Part shown: positions 8,342-17,977 of the stretch, piece by piece
Layout of the letters: every line of letters begins with the position of its first letter
Numbering within the stretch: position 1 is the first letter of the stretch
NCBI RefSeq assembly: GCF_900141855.1
Contig: NZ_FQYU01000002.1
Coordinates: 620,001 to 684,000, forward strand
Origin: Pseudozobellia thermophila
GTDB taxonomy: Bacteria; Bacteroidota; Bacteroidia; Flavobacteriales; Flavobacteriaceae
DNA length: 64,000 bases
Direction of reading: 5' to 3'
Notes under the pieces: model-generated
Told to the model about the DNA's origin: nothing
What the model saw: only the letters and a program-made list of their open reading frames with translations
The model's database searches: none
Program-made: the position numbers and the translations under genes

Positions 8342-9547
8342 ATGGACAAAAACAACAAGTATTTTCCACCAATACATCCTAAAAAATCATCGACAAGGCA
8401 GGATGAAAAATGGGACGAGGCAGTAGCTCTTTTTAACAGTAAACAATATAACGAGGTAGTGCCTACCCTATTGGATTATGTCGGGAATCATCTTTCCGGT
8501 AAAAAAAAAGGTGACACCTACGAAATACCCCATGGGTCGGTAGTGGTATCCATTACCCAAACAACTGATGAACTGTTGATCAAATGTCCTTTTTTGAACA
8601 TAAAAAATGCCAAAAAAGTACCCATGATGCGAAAATTGGCAGAACTCAGAATGTATCCGCTCAATTTGACCAATATAGTCTTGGATAATCATTTGGTGTA
8701 TTTTTCCTTTTCATGTCCAATAAGTCTTTGTGAGCCGTACAAAATCTATGGGGTGCTTCGGGAAATATGCTATTACGCAGATAGCTATGACGACGAGTTT
8801 ATAGAAAAATTTGGTGCAGCCCACATACAAGAGCCAAAAACAAGCCCTTTTCCAGAAAACAGCAAACAGGAAGCTTACGATAATTATCTAAAAATTTTGG
8901 CGGATGGCCTTCAACGATTTGACCGGTACATGGAAAAACGGCATGGAAACAATGCATGGTACATGTTGAACATCACCTTGAAAAAGATAGAGTTTCATGC
9001 AGAGCCCCAAGGGTATGTACGTACCCTATTGGAAAAGGCGATAGACGGACTTTTTGATGGTAGGCTACCATTTCATGACCGGTTGCTGAATGGAAAATCG
9101 GCCTTGGAAAAATTGAAAGAACTCCCTAAGGAGCAATTCATGGCCGACCTCTATCAGACAGAAACCTTTATTCCCTATAAATACAGCGGAAAAAAGGAAA
9201 ACATCAGAGAAAATTGGCAAGAAAATTATGAAGAAGCGCAGGAAATGATCGCCAACTCCAGATTCGAGGATGCTTCCAATCTTATACAGTCCTGTTTTTA
9301 CAATATGTTCTTTTACAATTTGGTGAACGAAGAAATCAACAAACCCATCACCGACGCCCTATCACAGGCCAGTGATTTGCCATGGAGCCAAGCGGCCCCC
9401 ATCCTTTTAAAGGGCATGCAAGCCATCATGGAAGATACCTTTATGGATGCCGATTACGGTATGGACCTTACAAAACTTATGGGCGAACAAATGCAGCAAT
9501 CTATGGCGGCCATGCAAAAGATCATGGCAAACCTTAAAACCAATTAA
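8342..9547 (+). CDS. YbjN-like-domain protein with long helical C-terminus
   Basis: This 401-residue cytoplasmic protein has no signal peptide. Residues about 35-160 align by eye with the C-terminal domain of the protease encoded next (9558): both keep a Leu-Asn turn, a Pro-x-Leu segment, a beta strand ending in Tyr/Phe-Ser, an Ile-Ser pair, and an Ala-Asp...Asp...Phe...PheGlyAla end. That pattern and fold order resemble YbjN / type III chaperone-like proteins. The remainder (160-401) is mostly helical and ends Met/Gln-rich (GEQMQQSMAAMQK). It lies 10 bases upstream of the protease start. A chaperone or adaptor for the protease is plausible but unproven. Confidence 0.65.
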   Translation: MDKNNKYFPPIHPKKSSTRQDEKWDEAVALFNSKQYNEVVPTLLDYVGNHLSGKKKGDTYEIPHGSVVVSITQTTDELLIKCPFLNIKNAKKVPMMRKLAELRMYPLNLTNIVLDNHLVYFSFSCPISLCEPYKIYGVLREICYYADSYDDEFIEKFGAAHIQEPKTSPFPENSKQEAYDNYLKILADGLQRFDRYMEKRHGNNAWYMLNITLKKIEFHAEPQGYVRTLLEKAIDGLFDGRLPFHDRLLNGKSALEKLKELPKEQFMADLYQTETFIPYKYSGKKENIRENWQENYEEAQEMIANSRFEDASNLIQSCFYNMFFYNLVNEEINKPITDALSQASDLPWSQAAPILLKGMQAIMEDTFMDADYGMDLTKLMGEQMQQSMAAMQKIMANLKTN

Positions 9548-9557
9548 GCAAGGAATC

Positions 9558-10622
9558 ATGAAGAATATAGAAAGTTCGGTATTTAAGATAAATACTGCAA
9601 ACGGAACGGGCACTGGGTTTTACAACAAAGAAAATGACCTTATCATCACAAACTACCACGTTGTGGCGGGTTGTCATACCGTTAGTTTGGAAGGGAAAGA
9701 TAAAAACAGGTACTTGACCCAAGTGCTTTATGTAAATCCGGGAAAGGACATTGCCTTTTTGCGAGCTAACGACCTTCCAAAACCTATTGAAACGGTGGTA
9801 ATTGAACATCAGACAGAATCAAAATCAAGAGACAAGGTAATCGTCTTGGGCTATCCTTACGGTATGCCATTTACAGTTACCGAAGGTATTGTTTCAAATC
9901 CACGCCAAAGTATAGGAGGCAACTATTATATTCAAACGGACGCAGCCATCAATCCAGGAAATAGCGGTGGGCCGGTAATCAATGAAAAAGGGGAGTTAGT
10001 GGGGATTGCGACCTCAAAATTTTCCGATGCCGACAACATGGGTTTTGCCATTCCCATGGAAACCCTTCGGGAAGAATTAACGATAGTCAATGATATGACG
10101 GATGCCTTTACCCTTGGTTGTTCCAACTGTGGGGGACTTATTGAAGAAAAGACCGATTACTGCCCCAATTGTGGCACACTTGTAGACGAAAAGTTATTCG
10201 AAGAAATGGAACTATCCGATTTCAGTCTAAAGGTGGAGGAAGCCATATCCAAACTGGATATCAATCCCATTTTGGCAAGGTCGGGCAGGGAGCGTTGGTA
10301 TTTTCACCAAGGCAGTGCAGAGATACGCATATTCGTTTATGACAACAATTATCTATTCGCTACCTCTCCCCTAAACGACTTGCCCCGTAAAAATTTGGCC
10401 GAGATTTATGAGTACATCCTAACCGCGGATATGGGCCCGCATCGATTGTCCATTTCCGATAATCAGATCTACTTATCGTATCGCATCCATATCAGCGATT
10501 TGTATTCCGATCATAAGGACGAAATACTGGAATGTCTGGCCCAGCTTGCAACCAAAGCCGATGAACTGGACAATACATTTGTAAACGATTTTGGAGCGGA
10601 AATGACGCATTATAGCAAATAG
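9558..10622 (+). CDS. Cytoplasmic trypsin-like serine protease with zinc ribbon and YbjN-like domain
   Basis: I start at the ATG at 9558 (MKNIESSVFK), 10 bases after the previous stop. The upstream in-frame extension overlaps that gene and looks non-coding. The 354 residues hold an HtrA/trypsin-fold protease (about 1-175) with His34 in TNYHVV, Asp64 in GKDIAFL and Ser136 in NPGNSGGP. A four-Cys zinc ribbon follows (CSNC at 188-191, CPNC at 202-205), then a YbjN/chaperone-like domain (about 218-345) shared with the preceding gene. There is no PDZ domain and no signal peptide, so unlike DegP it should act in the cytoplasm. The substrate is unknown. The architecture suggests a regulated protease whose C-terminal domains receive a partner. 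Confidence 0.88.
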   Translation: MKNIESSVFKINTANGTGTGFYNKENDLIITNYHVVAGCHTVSLEGKDKNRYLTQVLYVNPGKDIAFLRANDLPKPIETVVIEHQTESKSRDKVIVLGYPYGMPFTVTEGIVSNPRQSIGGNYYIQTDAAINPGNSGGPVINEKGELVGIATSKFSDADNMGFAIPMETLREELTIVNDMTDAFTLGCSNCGGLIEEKTDYCPNCGTLVDEKLFEEMELSDFSLKVEEAISKLDINPILARSGRERWYFHQGSAEIRIFVYDNNYLFATSPLNDLPRKNLAEIYEYILTADMGPHRLSISDNQIYLSYRIHISDLYSDHKDEILECLAQLATKADELDNTFVNDFGAEMTHYSK

Positions 10623-10646
10623 TGCTTCCTAAGTCTAAAATATCAC

Positions 10647-11762
10647 ATGAAGCAGGTAAACTTAAAAGGATCAATGGTTCCACAATATAATATTTCACAG
10701 CATGGCACATTCTTAATAAAGTTTAGTGCTATGCTGTTCATTGCCCTGTTATTTGTTTCATGTAAAGCATTAGTACATACTTCTAGAGGAAAAGTGGTTT
10801 TTAAGACATCGGATTCCGTAATGTATCCATTTCAAGAAATCACGAATGAAAATGTTTCCAAATCGTTTTCTGATTTGCTTGAAGAAAAAGAAATCGTGCT
10901 TTTAGACGATTGGAGAGAGTCAACATCAATTTTAGCAAATTTTATTCGAGCGGAATGCGCAGGCTGCTCCAACCGAACAGCAGACCTAAAACCCCTTTAT
11001 AAAGTAGAAAAAGGAAAGTTTATCCATTTTGGAATTCAAACCGAGATGGGTGTTGAAAATTGGGTTTTTAAGAAAAACGGACGATTTATGACCCGTTTTT
11101 ATATGTTTCAAGGCGAAACACAAGAAAAAATCAACGAAGAACTAAAAGACTTTCGAAATATAGACTACGTGTTGGAAGGAGTTTATCCAATCGAAATCAA
11201 TACTAAAAATGCTTACCTAGAACATGTATCATATGCTCATGGTTTAGATGCCGACAATCAATGGTACAAAACCATATATCCAACAAAAATCAGCTATGCT
11301 ATAGACTTAAAGAAAAAAAATCCCGTTTTAAGATTTATGTTCAAAGGTGGACTCTACTCGTATCAAACACCTAGTAAAAATGGGCGAAATCAAATCATCA
11401 ACTTTGTGGAGCCCTCTTTTTACGGCAATGCTGTAACTATTGATGAGACTCAATCCTATTCTTCCTATACCGACGCCTTTTATGCCAATGCCACATTTTT
11501 CTTGTTCTTTTTGGAGGAAGATGCCGAAGTTTCAGTCCGTATGAAGTCAAAGATAAAGGGTGTGGATTTCCGTTTCTCCGTGCTAGAAAACAATGGTTTT
11601 TATACCATGGAAGAATACCTCAACAAAAAGGGGAAATTGCATGGTCAATATCGAGAAAAATTAAGGAAGGGAGAGTACTTGATCCGGGTTGCACATGAGA
11701 ATGCAGATTTTATGCAAAATCCATTGTATACCGTTGAGATAGATAAAGAAAACGTGCATTAA
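10647..11762 (+). CDS. Predicted lipoprotein, unknown function
   Basis: This 371-residue protein has a hydrophobic leader ending in the lipobox LFVSC (Cys39). The leader is long if the first ATG is used, and later starts (10674 or 10731) are possible. The mature part is beta-rich, with Cys-x-x-Cys (AECAGC) near residue 95 and many aromatic residues. No family is recognised. The gene is 24 bases after the protease stop, on the same strand, and begins a series of envelope proteins, so the cytoplasmic protease and these lipoproteins are probably co-transcribed. Confidence 0.7.
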   Translation: MKQVNLKGSMVPQYNISQHGTFLIKFSAMLFIALLFVSCKALVHTSRGKVVFKTSDSVMYPFQEITNENVSKSFSDLLEEKEIVLLDDWRESTSILANFIRAECAGCSNRTADLKPLYKVEKGKFIHFGIQTEMGVENWVFKKNGRFMTRFYMFQGETQEKINEELKDFRNIDYVLEGVYPIEINTKNAYLEHVSYAHGLDADNQWYKTIYPTKISYAIDLKKKNPVLRFMFKGGLYSYQTPSKNGRNQIINFVEPSFYGNAVTIDETQSYSSYTDAFYANATFFLFFLEEDAEVSVRMKSKIKGVDFRFSVLENNGFYTMEEYLNKKGKLHGQYREKLRKGEYLIRVAHENADFMQNPLYTVEIDKENVH

Positions 11763-11807
11763 CCCGAAGCTATGAAATCATTTGACCATTAAAAATAAAC
11801 CAACGTT

Positions 11808-12425
11808 GTGTTCATACTAGTCATTACCATACTGGTTATTGTAGCAATTCTGCTGTTGATTCTTGCCTTCAGGTTTTTCAAGTGGACCTTAAAAAGCAAA
11901 AGACGGGTTCAGACAGCTTTGGTCGTGTTGGTATTTGGTGCGACGGGACTGGTAATCCACCACTTCTTTTTTAAGGATATGCGGTTTATTCAGTCAAACG
12001 TATATCCCAATTTGTATTTGGTAAAATATCCGGATAAAGATTATTCCGTAGTACAGAATGCCATACAAGAAAAAATAAAGGCGCACCTAAAGACCGAGCA
12101 TAAAACCGGAAAACCACTTTCGTATACCGGCGAAAATGGGATTCATTTTTATGAATACGGGGGAATGACCTTTGGTTTTATTGGGGAAGCTGGCACAGGC
12201 TATTTTATTGACCATGAAGAGGATTTAGGGGGCTTTGTAAGCGAAGAACTGGGTATGTACCGAGATTACCGCTTGGCAGAGTTTTATTATGACCCATGCC
12301 TAAATGATTCAACCTTATACTGTGGTGAAATCAATTATTTTAAAGAAGGTGAATTCTTCAAAGCCGATAGCCTAAAGAATATTTTTTCAAATGGTATTTA
12401 TCCTAAAACAAAACGTGTAAAATGA
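11808..12425 (+). CDS. Membrane protein with two N-terminal helices, unknown function
   Basis: This 205-residue protein starts at GTG (11808), with no nearby ATG. Two membrane helices (about 2-22 and 34-52) are followed by a soluble domain, probably periplasmic, with a Gly-rich segment (GENGIHFYEYGGMTFGF) and two Cys residues that could form a disulfide. It overlaps the next gene by 4 bases (ATGA), a sign of translational coupling. The family is not recognised. Confidence 0.7.
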   Translation: MFILVITILVIVAILLLILAFRFFKWTLKSKRRVQTALVVLVFGATGLVIHHFFFKDMRFIQSNVYPNLYLVKYPDKDYSVVQNAIQEKIKAHLKTEHKTGKPLSYTGENGIHFYEYGGMTFGFIGEAGTGYFIDHEEDLGGFVSEELGMYRDYRLAEFYYDPCLNDSTLYCGEINYFKEGEFFKADSLKNIFSNGIYPKTKRVK

Positions 12426-13594
12426 AGTTTCAAGTTGTCATTATAGCACTCTTATTACTGTCTTGTGGCCAGGAGAACAAGCGCGTTGAAAAAGAGCAAA
12501 AAGCTAAAGATTCGGTGAATGCCCTTCTTATGGAAGCTTCAGAAAACTTAAACGCGGACGAATGGGAAGCTCCAGTCGAGAAAAGTACCCAAGAGCCCAA
12601 GGACATCAGCATCCATAACCTATATATTGCTATGGCAGATAAAGACGAGGAAGAATTTCTACGGCAGTTCCCTAAGGATTTTAAACAATTCCAAAGTTAT
12701 TTTGGCTGGGATACGCCAAATGACGCTCCCCATAAACTTTACGAACACAGTGTACATTATATCGAATACTTGTTTCATCTGTTGCGAACCAACAAATACC
12801 CTAGTTATGAAAAAAACATTATCCGTATTTGTGAGAACGGACAATGGGAAGCAGATGGGGTCAACTACTTTCAACATCATGTGCTAAACTATGTAAGGGA
12901 ACACAAAAAATATTACCTGATAAACGAGTTAAGTAACGAAAAGGCAAAATCAGTGCTATTCTTTCTCTTTGACGGGCCACATCCAAAATTTGATGCTGAT
13001 TTTGCATCCCATTTAAATACTTCGAAAAAACAGATTTTAGAAGATTTATTTGAAACAGCGTTTTTTGATGACAATGAAAATCCGGACCCATTTCCAGATG
13101 ACCAAACCAATAGCACCTACTCCTTATCGGATTACATGGAAAACGAGCACTTTTTTATCAGGGATATTGACATCAACAACGATGGTGTACTTGATAAAAT
13201 AGTAAGTGCAGGGCCTTATCAAGGAGACGAACTATTGCTCTTTACAAATGAAGGGGAAGCATACCAATTCGCTTTAAAAACCACCAATTTTTCTGAAGAT
13301 GGAGGCAATCAAATTGTTGATGTGGTCGCAGAACCCGATGGTTTTTTCATTAAAACCGCCTTTCCTGATGGCGGACTAAACGAGGCCTACCATCACATAG
13401 CCTTTAACAAGAATAGTTGGATACTGACCAATTCGGTCTACAGAACCCGAAGCAGCAATCAAAAAGATGCTTTTATCTATGTATGCGATGTAGCGCAAGG
13501 ACTAAATATGGCCGGCACCCATTTTTTTGAGAAACTAAAGGGAATGCCCGATGAAGTTGAAAAAGACACTGTTTGCACGAAAGAAATGTTATAG
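12422..13594 (+). CDS. Predicted lipoprotein with an EF-hand-like FG-GAP segment
   Basis: This 390-residue protein has a lipoprotein leader ending LLSC (Cys15), then a charged linker and a helical middle. Near residue 240 a Ca-binding-like repeat DIDINNDGVLDKIVSAG resembles a single VCBS/FG-GAP blade. The C-terminus is beta-rich with two Cys. It overlaps the gene before it by 4 bases and directly abuts the one after it. The same Asn/Asp-Gly-Asp blade recurs in the gene at 15866, so these secreted proteins may be distantly related. Function unknown. Confidence 0.7.
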   Translation: MKFQVVIIALLLLSCGQENKRVEKEQKAKDSVNALLMEASENLNADEWEAPVEKSTQEPKDISIHNLYIAMADKDEEEFLRQFPKDFKQFQSYFGWDTPNDAPHKLYEHSVHYIEYLFHLLRTNKYPSYEKNIIRICENGQWEADGVNYFQHHVLNYVREHKKYYLINELSNEKAKSVLFFLFDGPHPKFDADFASHLNTSKKQILEDLFETAFFDDNENPDPFPDDQTNSTYSLSDYMENEHFFIRDIDINNDGVLDKIVSAGPYQGDELLLFTNEGEAYQFALKTTNFSEDGGNQIVDVVAEPDGFFIKTAFPDGGLNEAYHHIAFNKNSWILTNSVYRTRSSNQKDAFIYVCDVAQGLNMAGTHFFEKLKGMPDEVEKDTVCTKEML

Positions 13595-13936
13595 ATGCGA
13601 ATTTTAAGATACATATTGGCCTATCTATTTTGGACGCTGTTGTGCCTGTTCATAGGCATTGGCTACATGCGTTTGGTTTTAGGAGCCAATACGGTAAGCG
13701 AAGAAGGATTGGGCTATTTGCTACATCTATTTTATGATATAGGGATGATTCAAGTTGGTCTGTGGGTTGGGAGCGCCATTGCATTATGCTTCGTGTTGTT
13801 AGATATTTTTTACCTACGAAAGAAACTAAAAAACAACCCGAAAAGGACGGTTATCCGTTTGGCGGTATTGCTAATGATTACTGTACTCGTTGCCATAGTG
13901 CATTATTTACTCGAAAAAGTCATTGACGTAATATAG
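13595..13936 (+). CDS. Small integral membrane protein, three helices
   Basis: This 113-residue protein starts immediately after the previous stop. It has three clear hydrophobic helices (about 5-28, 45-70, 86-108) and basic residues in the loop after the second (LRKKLKNNPKRT). The family is not recognised. It is coupled to the two genes before it, so it may anchor or assist those lipoproteins. Confidence 0.7.
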   Translation: MRILRYILAYLFWTLLCLFIGIGYMRLVLGANTVSEEGLGYLLHLFYDIGMIQVGLWVGSAIALCFVLLDIFYLRKKLKNNPKRTVIRLAVLLMITVLVAIVHYLLEKVIDVI

Positions 13937-13985
13937 CATAAGAAACTAAAAACAGTGGATTTATATAAACCATAATCGGCATTAA

Positions 13986-15863
13986 ATGAAAATTCAATAT
14001 CACATAGCCTTACTAGTACTTACAATCTCCTGTGGCCAAGGCTCCAAAACGGATAAAGAACGGGAGATCGAAACCCAAGGCGCCGTTGAAATCATTGAAA
14101 CGGCTTTGGACACCTTACCTAAGAGCGTGCATTTAGATTTTGCCGAAGTAATTGCCAACAGCCAAACCAAAAAATTGCCACACATCGAAGACACAAATTT
14201 TGACAGTTTTATCGATGAAGACGATTATGATGAGGTAGATGCCAAAGCTTTGAAATTGAATCAAATCTATCCTGATTTTAATTCGGAAGGTCATAATTAC
14301 AGGGCAATCACCATCTATAAGCTACCTGTGAATACAAATTTTCACACCATTGTAACAACCATTCAACACGGGGACCATGAAATGGAGACGATTATAATCA
14401 ATTATGATACGGAGGGGAACATCATAGATCACAAACAAGTAGCTTTCGATGAAATAGCCGAAAGTATGTCCAGGACAGTCTCCCGAATTAGCGAAAGCAA
14501 ACTAACGGTAAACAAAATATTTTGGGGCAACACCAAAGAAGTGGAAGAAATTGAATATGAAATTAGGGGTAATGGCACCATTGAAAAAATAGATGCCAAA
14601 AGATTGAACGATTCCTTTAAAAATTTTGCGCTGATCAATGGCGTTTTAACGGACCTGAATTTGGATTGGGTGCAAACAAAGACCGATTTGATTACTACTC
14701 TGGAACACCCAGACAATCCCAACGAAAGCATTGTGGTCATCCCAGAAGTCGTGGATGAAGGCGAACAGTATTTTGACCTCAACAGCCACATTGTTATTGC
14801 GGACAACCGTTCTGGAAAAATAATGAACAAGTACTTTGAAAGTCACCAGACCAACCAATGGATTTCTGATGCCATTGAGTTAAATGAAATTCAGATTGCC
14901 CCAAATTTATTTGAGATTACTGAAAACAAAGTGGCTTTCGGTTTGTACGTTTCGTACTTCGGACACTCAAGGGTTAATCCATACCAAAATAAAACCCTGT
15001 CCCTTTTCATGAAATCAAAAGATAGTTTGATCAAGGTGCTTGCCAATTATACCGTTGCCATGAATCGTGGAGAATGGGATGGGGATTGTGACGGAAGATT
15101 TAAAGATGAAGAAAAAGCGGTGGTGATGAGCACTAAGAAGACCAATGACCATCTTGATATTCTGATAAACAACAAGATAACCGAAACCAAGATGTTTAAA
15201 GATAATGATGGGGAATGCCAAACAGAAAAATCGTTTCAAGTTAAAAACAATGTCTTGAAATTTAATGGAAGTACGTATACCGAACATGATTCTGGGGCTA
15301 TTTTGTTTTCCGAGTACGATCCAGAAAAATTGGAGGACATTCACATAGACAGGTTTGATGTAGATTACGCCTATCAGTTGGAGGCATTCAAAATAGCAGC
15401 AGGAAACTATAAACCAGAAGACGGACGAACCGTAGCCCCAGATACCGAAACGGATTGGGGCGATAGACTTTTAATGTTGGATGCATCCAACAAAATAGTA
15501 TACCAATCAAAAGGTATAGATGACGCCTATCTATTTGAGCCCCATTTTTATAAAAGCAACGCATCGGACAAAGTCATTATTATTTGTCAAATGGCATTTG
15601 AATATCCATTTGGAGGTGAGGCTTTTATTCTTGAAAACGGAACCCTGAAGTCTATGGGAACCCTTGAAATTGAGCCCTATGGTGAAAATTTGGATAATTA
15701 TTTGACAGATGTTTTAGAGATAAATGAAATAGAAGGTAGCCTTGTTTTCACCCTCAAATCTGAAGAAGTGATTCTTAAGCCTGGTTCAGAAGACACGCTT
15801 AAGACCAACAACAATGTCACTTACGTGTATCAAAACAATGAATTGGCGTTGAAAACAAATTAG
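13986..15863 (+). CDS. Large predicted lipoprotein, unknown function
   Basis: This 625-residue protein has a lipobox leader ending TISC (Cys16). The mature part is rich in beta strands with repeated short Tyr/Phe-containing hairpins, which suggests a propeller or beta-sandwich on the envelope, but no motif I can name. A Cys-bearing acidic segment (GEWDGDCDGRFKDEE) sits near residue 365 and a matching DGEC near 400, probably a disulfide. Only 2 bases separate it from the next gene. Function unknown. Confidence 0.7.
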   Translation: MKIQYHIALLVLTISCGQGSKTDKEREIETQGAVEIIETALDTLPKSVHLDFAEVIANSQTKKLPHIEDTNFDSFIDEDDYDEVDAKALKLNQIYPDFNSEGHNYRAITIYKLPVNTNFHTIVTTIQHGDHEMETIIINYDTEGNIIDHKQVAFDEIAESMSRTVSRISESKLTVNKIFWGNTKEVEEIEYEIRGNGTIEKIDAKRLNDSFKNFALINGVLTDLNLDWVQTKTDLITTLEHPDNPNESIVVIPEVVDEGEQYFDLNSHIVIADNRSGKIMNKYFESHQTNQWISDAIELNEIQIAPNLFEITENKVAFGLYVSYFGHSRVNPYQNKTLSLFMKSKDSLIKVLANYTVAMNRGEWDGDCDGRFKDEEKAVVMSTKKTNDHLDILINNKITETKMFKDNDGECQTEKSFQVKNNVLKFNGSTYTEHDSGAILFSEYDPEKLEDIHIDRFDVDYAYQLEAFKIAAGNYKPEDGRTVAPDTETDWGDRLLMLDASNKIVYQSKGIDDAYLFEPHFYKSNASDKVIIICQMAFEYPFGGEAFILENGTLKSMGTLEIEPYGENLDNYLTDVLEINEIEGSLVFTLKSEEVILKPGSEDTLKTNNNVTYVYQNNELALKTN

Positions 15864-15865
15864 AA

Positions 15866-16588
15866 ATGAATTTTAGGAACATCCCATTTTTGATAGCATT
15901 CTTTTTGGTTCAGGTGTTTTACGCCCAAAGTGAACCTATGCTGCCTGAGCTGCCCGCCAAGGGAAGGTCAATGCAAAATATAATCCCGACCCATTGGAAA
16001 ATTTTGTCAAAAGCTTCAGGAAATCTAAACGGAGACGGTTATAAAGACATCGTATTTGCAATCGAAAGTCCCATAGAGAAAAAATATGTCTACAAGGACG
16101 GTTCTGATAGCGATACGCTACACATTAACCCGAGGGTATTGGGTATCTACTTTGGCAAACGCAATGGAAAATTCAAGAAAGTGCTTCAATCCAACGCGTT
16201 TATCATCAACCAAAATACACCCACGATGGAAGAACCTTTTAAAGGGCTTCAAATTCTACAAAATGGTGAATTACAGATAGATTTCTATATATGGCCATGT
16301 CGCGAATGTACAACATGGTCTTCCCACGAATATATTTTCAGGTTTCAAAATAGAGTTTTTGAATTGATTGAATATAAGAAAAGTGCAGCCCAAAGGGTGT
16401 CGGGCGATGAAATGAATTATAGCATCGATTTTCAAAATAAAACACTGAAAATCACAACCGAAACCCGCAATGAGGACGATGAGCGAGAATATAAAGAGAC
16501 CTTACAAAAATTTGAGTTAGATCACCTAAAAACAATCCAGTCTTTGGGCAAACCTTTTGAGTGGGAATTTCAACAGTTACGTATATAA
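15866..16588 (+). CDS. Secreted FG-GAP-like protein, unknown function
   Basis: This 240-residue protein has a signal peptide (cleavage after VFYAQ, about 21). Near residue 52 is an FG-GAP-like blade (SGNLNGDGYKDIVFAIE), a pattern common in small periplasmic proteins of this phylum. A Cys-x-x-Cys (WPCREC) near residue 145 may be disulfide-bonded. It sits between the large lipoprotein and lemA. Function unknown. Confidence 0.7.
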   Translation: MNFRNIPFLIAFFLVQVFYAQSEPMLPELPAKGRSMQNIIPTHWKILSKASGNLNGDGYKDIVFAIESPIEKKYVYKDGSDSDTLHINPRVLGIYFGKRNGKFKKVLQSNAFIINQNTPTMEEPFKGLQILQNGELQIDFYIWPCRECTTWSSHEYIFRFQNRVFELIEYKKSAAQRVSGDEMNYSIDFQNKTLKITTETRNEDDEREYKETLQKFELDHLKTIQSLGKPFEWEFQQLRI

Positions 16589-16606
16589 CCATTTAAAAAA
16601 AGTAAT

Positions 16607-17167
16607 ATGAAAATCATTATCGCCATTGCAATTCTAGCGCTTATCGGGCTTACTGGCATTATTGTCAACAACCGGATAATTGGTAAAAAAAATCAAATCA
16701 AACAGGCCTTTGGCAGCATTGAGATTTATCTTAAAAAAAGGTTTGATTTGATTCCGAACCTTATCGCCATGCTCAACAAATATCTGGCGCATGAAAAGGA
16801 AACCTTGCTAAAGATCACAGAACTACGCCGTGCTGTTGAAAAAGCCTCTGGGGCGAACGAAAAAATAAAGGCTTCAAACGAGCTAACGCATATTATTAGC
16901 GGGTTGAACATCAACGTGGAAAACTACCCTGGTTTAAAGGCCGACAAGCAATTCACGAACATCGAACATGAACTTTCTGATATTGAAGACCAGATATCCG
17001 CGGCACGCCGTGCCTACAATGCGGCGGTCACCAGCTATAACAATACCATAGAAATGTTTCCCGCAAGTATTATCGCGGGTATTCGAAAAGACCAACCCGG
17101 TACGCTATTGGAAATTCCTAAAGCGGAACAAAAAGAAATCAACGTTAATCAATTTTTAAATTCATAA
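16607..17167 (+). CDS. lemA: LemA family protein
   Basis: A 186-residue LemA protein: one N-terminal membrane helix (about 3-21), then the family's helical body with NxIxGKKNQIKQAFGSIE, the highly conserved RFDLIPNLIAMLNKYL, and NNTIEMFPASIIAG near the C-terminus. LemA proteins are inner-membrane anchored with the helical bundle exposed. Their biochemical role is still unsettled. It is 3 bases upstream of the DUF1266 gene, followed in turn by a DUF3137 gene. LemA next to DUF3137 is a recurring bacterial pairing, so the three probably work together at the membrane. Confidence 0.93.
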   Translation: MKIIIAIAILALIGLTGIIVNNRIIGKKNQIKQAFGSIEIYLKKRFDLIPNLIAMLNKYLAHEKETLLKITELRRAVEKASGANEKIKASNELTHIISGLNINVENYPGLKADKQFTNIEHELSDIEDQISAARRAYNAAVTSYNNTIEMFPASIIAGIRKDQPGTLLEIPKAEQKEINVNQFLNS

Positions 17168-17170
17168 ATC

Positions 17171-17977
17171 ATGCAAATGTTCGAAAACTTACCCTGGTAC
17201 GGTTATGTGATACTGGCCATCGCTATTGCTTCTTATGCCATTCGTTATTTTAAATTTGGAAAGAAAGAATACGATGCCCCGGTCAAGACGAAGGCAAAAT
17301 TTAGGAAGTCGCCAAACAGTGACCTCAATCACGATCAATTATTTGGCTTAGCCTTGTATACGCCCATAGCCGAATGGTGGAAAGCCAACACCAACACCCT
17401 ATCATTTCTCACTGCCAAAGATGTTAAACCCTATCTGGAAGGTTGGGGCATTGATACCGTGGAAGGGTATTGGGATTTGACCGAGTATTTTATGAAAGAT
17501 GGTCGCCGATGGTACTTTGATTTTATCCAAGGAATGATTGAAAACGAACCTCAAGAAAAATGGGGCGAACTAATGGATCAAAAATTCGGCAGTAATGAGC
17601 GGGCCCATCGTTATTTGAAAACGTTAAGTTCTGGAGAAGCCCTAAACAGTTTAAAGCAAAAAGGCATCATCCTTTTTGATTCCGAAGTAAAGCTTGGTGT
17701 GGCAGGTTATGATGCGGCAGTATTGGTCGGGCAGGCACGTAAAGCCTATACCGGCAATCTTATTTCTGAGGAAGAAGCCTGGAAGGTCATGAATTTTGCC
17801 AAAGCATTGGCCTTGCAACATTTTTCTTCTTGGGAAGATTTTGGAAAAAGCTTTGCCCTTGGTTTTGCCATAGATATGAGTGCCAATTCCAATACGTACA
17901 AAGAAGAAGTATTCCACCTTTACAAACAGGTTTTGGAAAGCCCAGACAGTCCGTGGAACAACATAAAATGGCCCTAA
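17171..17977 (+). CDS. DUF1266 membrane-anchored protein
   Basis: This 268-residue protein has an N-terminal membrane helix (about 9-26). The C-terminal half fits DUF1266 (PF06889, the YbeR/YbeU family): GYDAAVLVGQARKAYTG, then NLISEEEAWKVM, then FSSWEDFGKSFALGF, with the family's Trp-Asp/Ser-Trp pattern and a WGI segment near residue 94. The function of DUF1266 is unknown. The gene sits between lemA (3 bases) and DUF3137 (10-base overlap), which suggests a three-subunit membrane module. Confidence 0.85.
   Translation: MQMFENLPWYGYVILAIAIASYAIRYFKFGKKEYDAPVKTKAKFRKSPNSDLNHDQLFGLALYTPIAEWWKANTNTLSFLTAKDVKPYLEGWGIDTVEGYWDLTEYFMKDGRRWYFDFIQGMIENEPQEKWGELMDQKFGSNERAHRYLKTLSSGEALNSLKQKGIILFDSEVKLGVAGYDAAVLVGQARKAYTGNLISEEEAWKVMNFAKALALQHFSSWEDFGKSFALGFAIDMSANSNTYKEEVFHLYKQVLESPDSPWNNIKWP

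Noticed and set aside
17830-17967. Earlier start for the DUF3137 gene
   Set aside because: The 46 added residues lie wholly inside the DUF1266 gene in another frame and have no membrane-protein logic.
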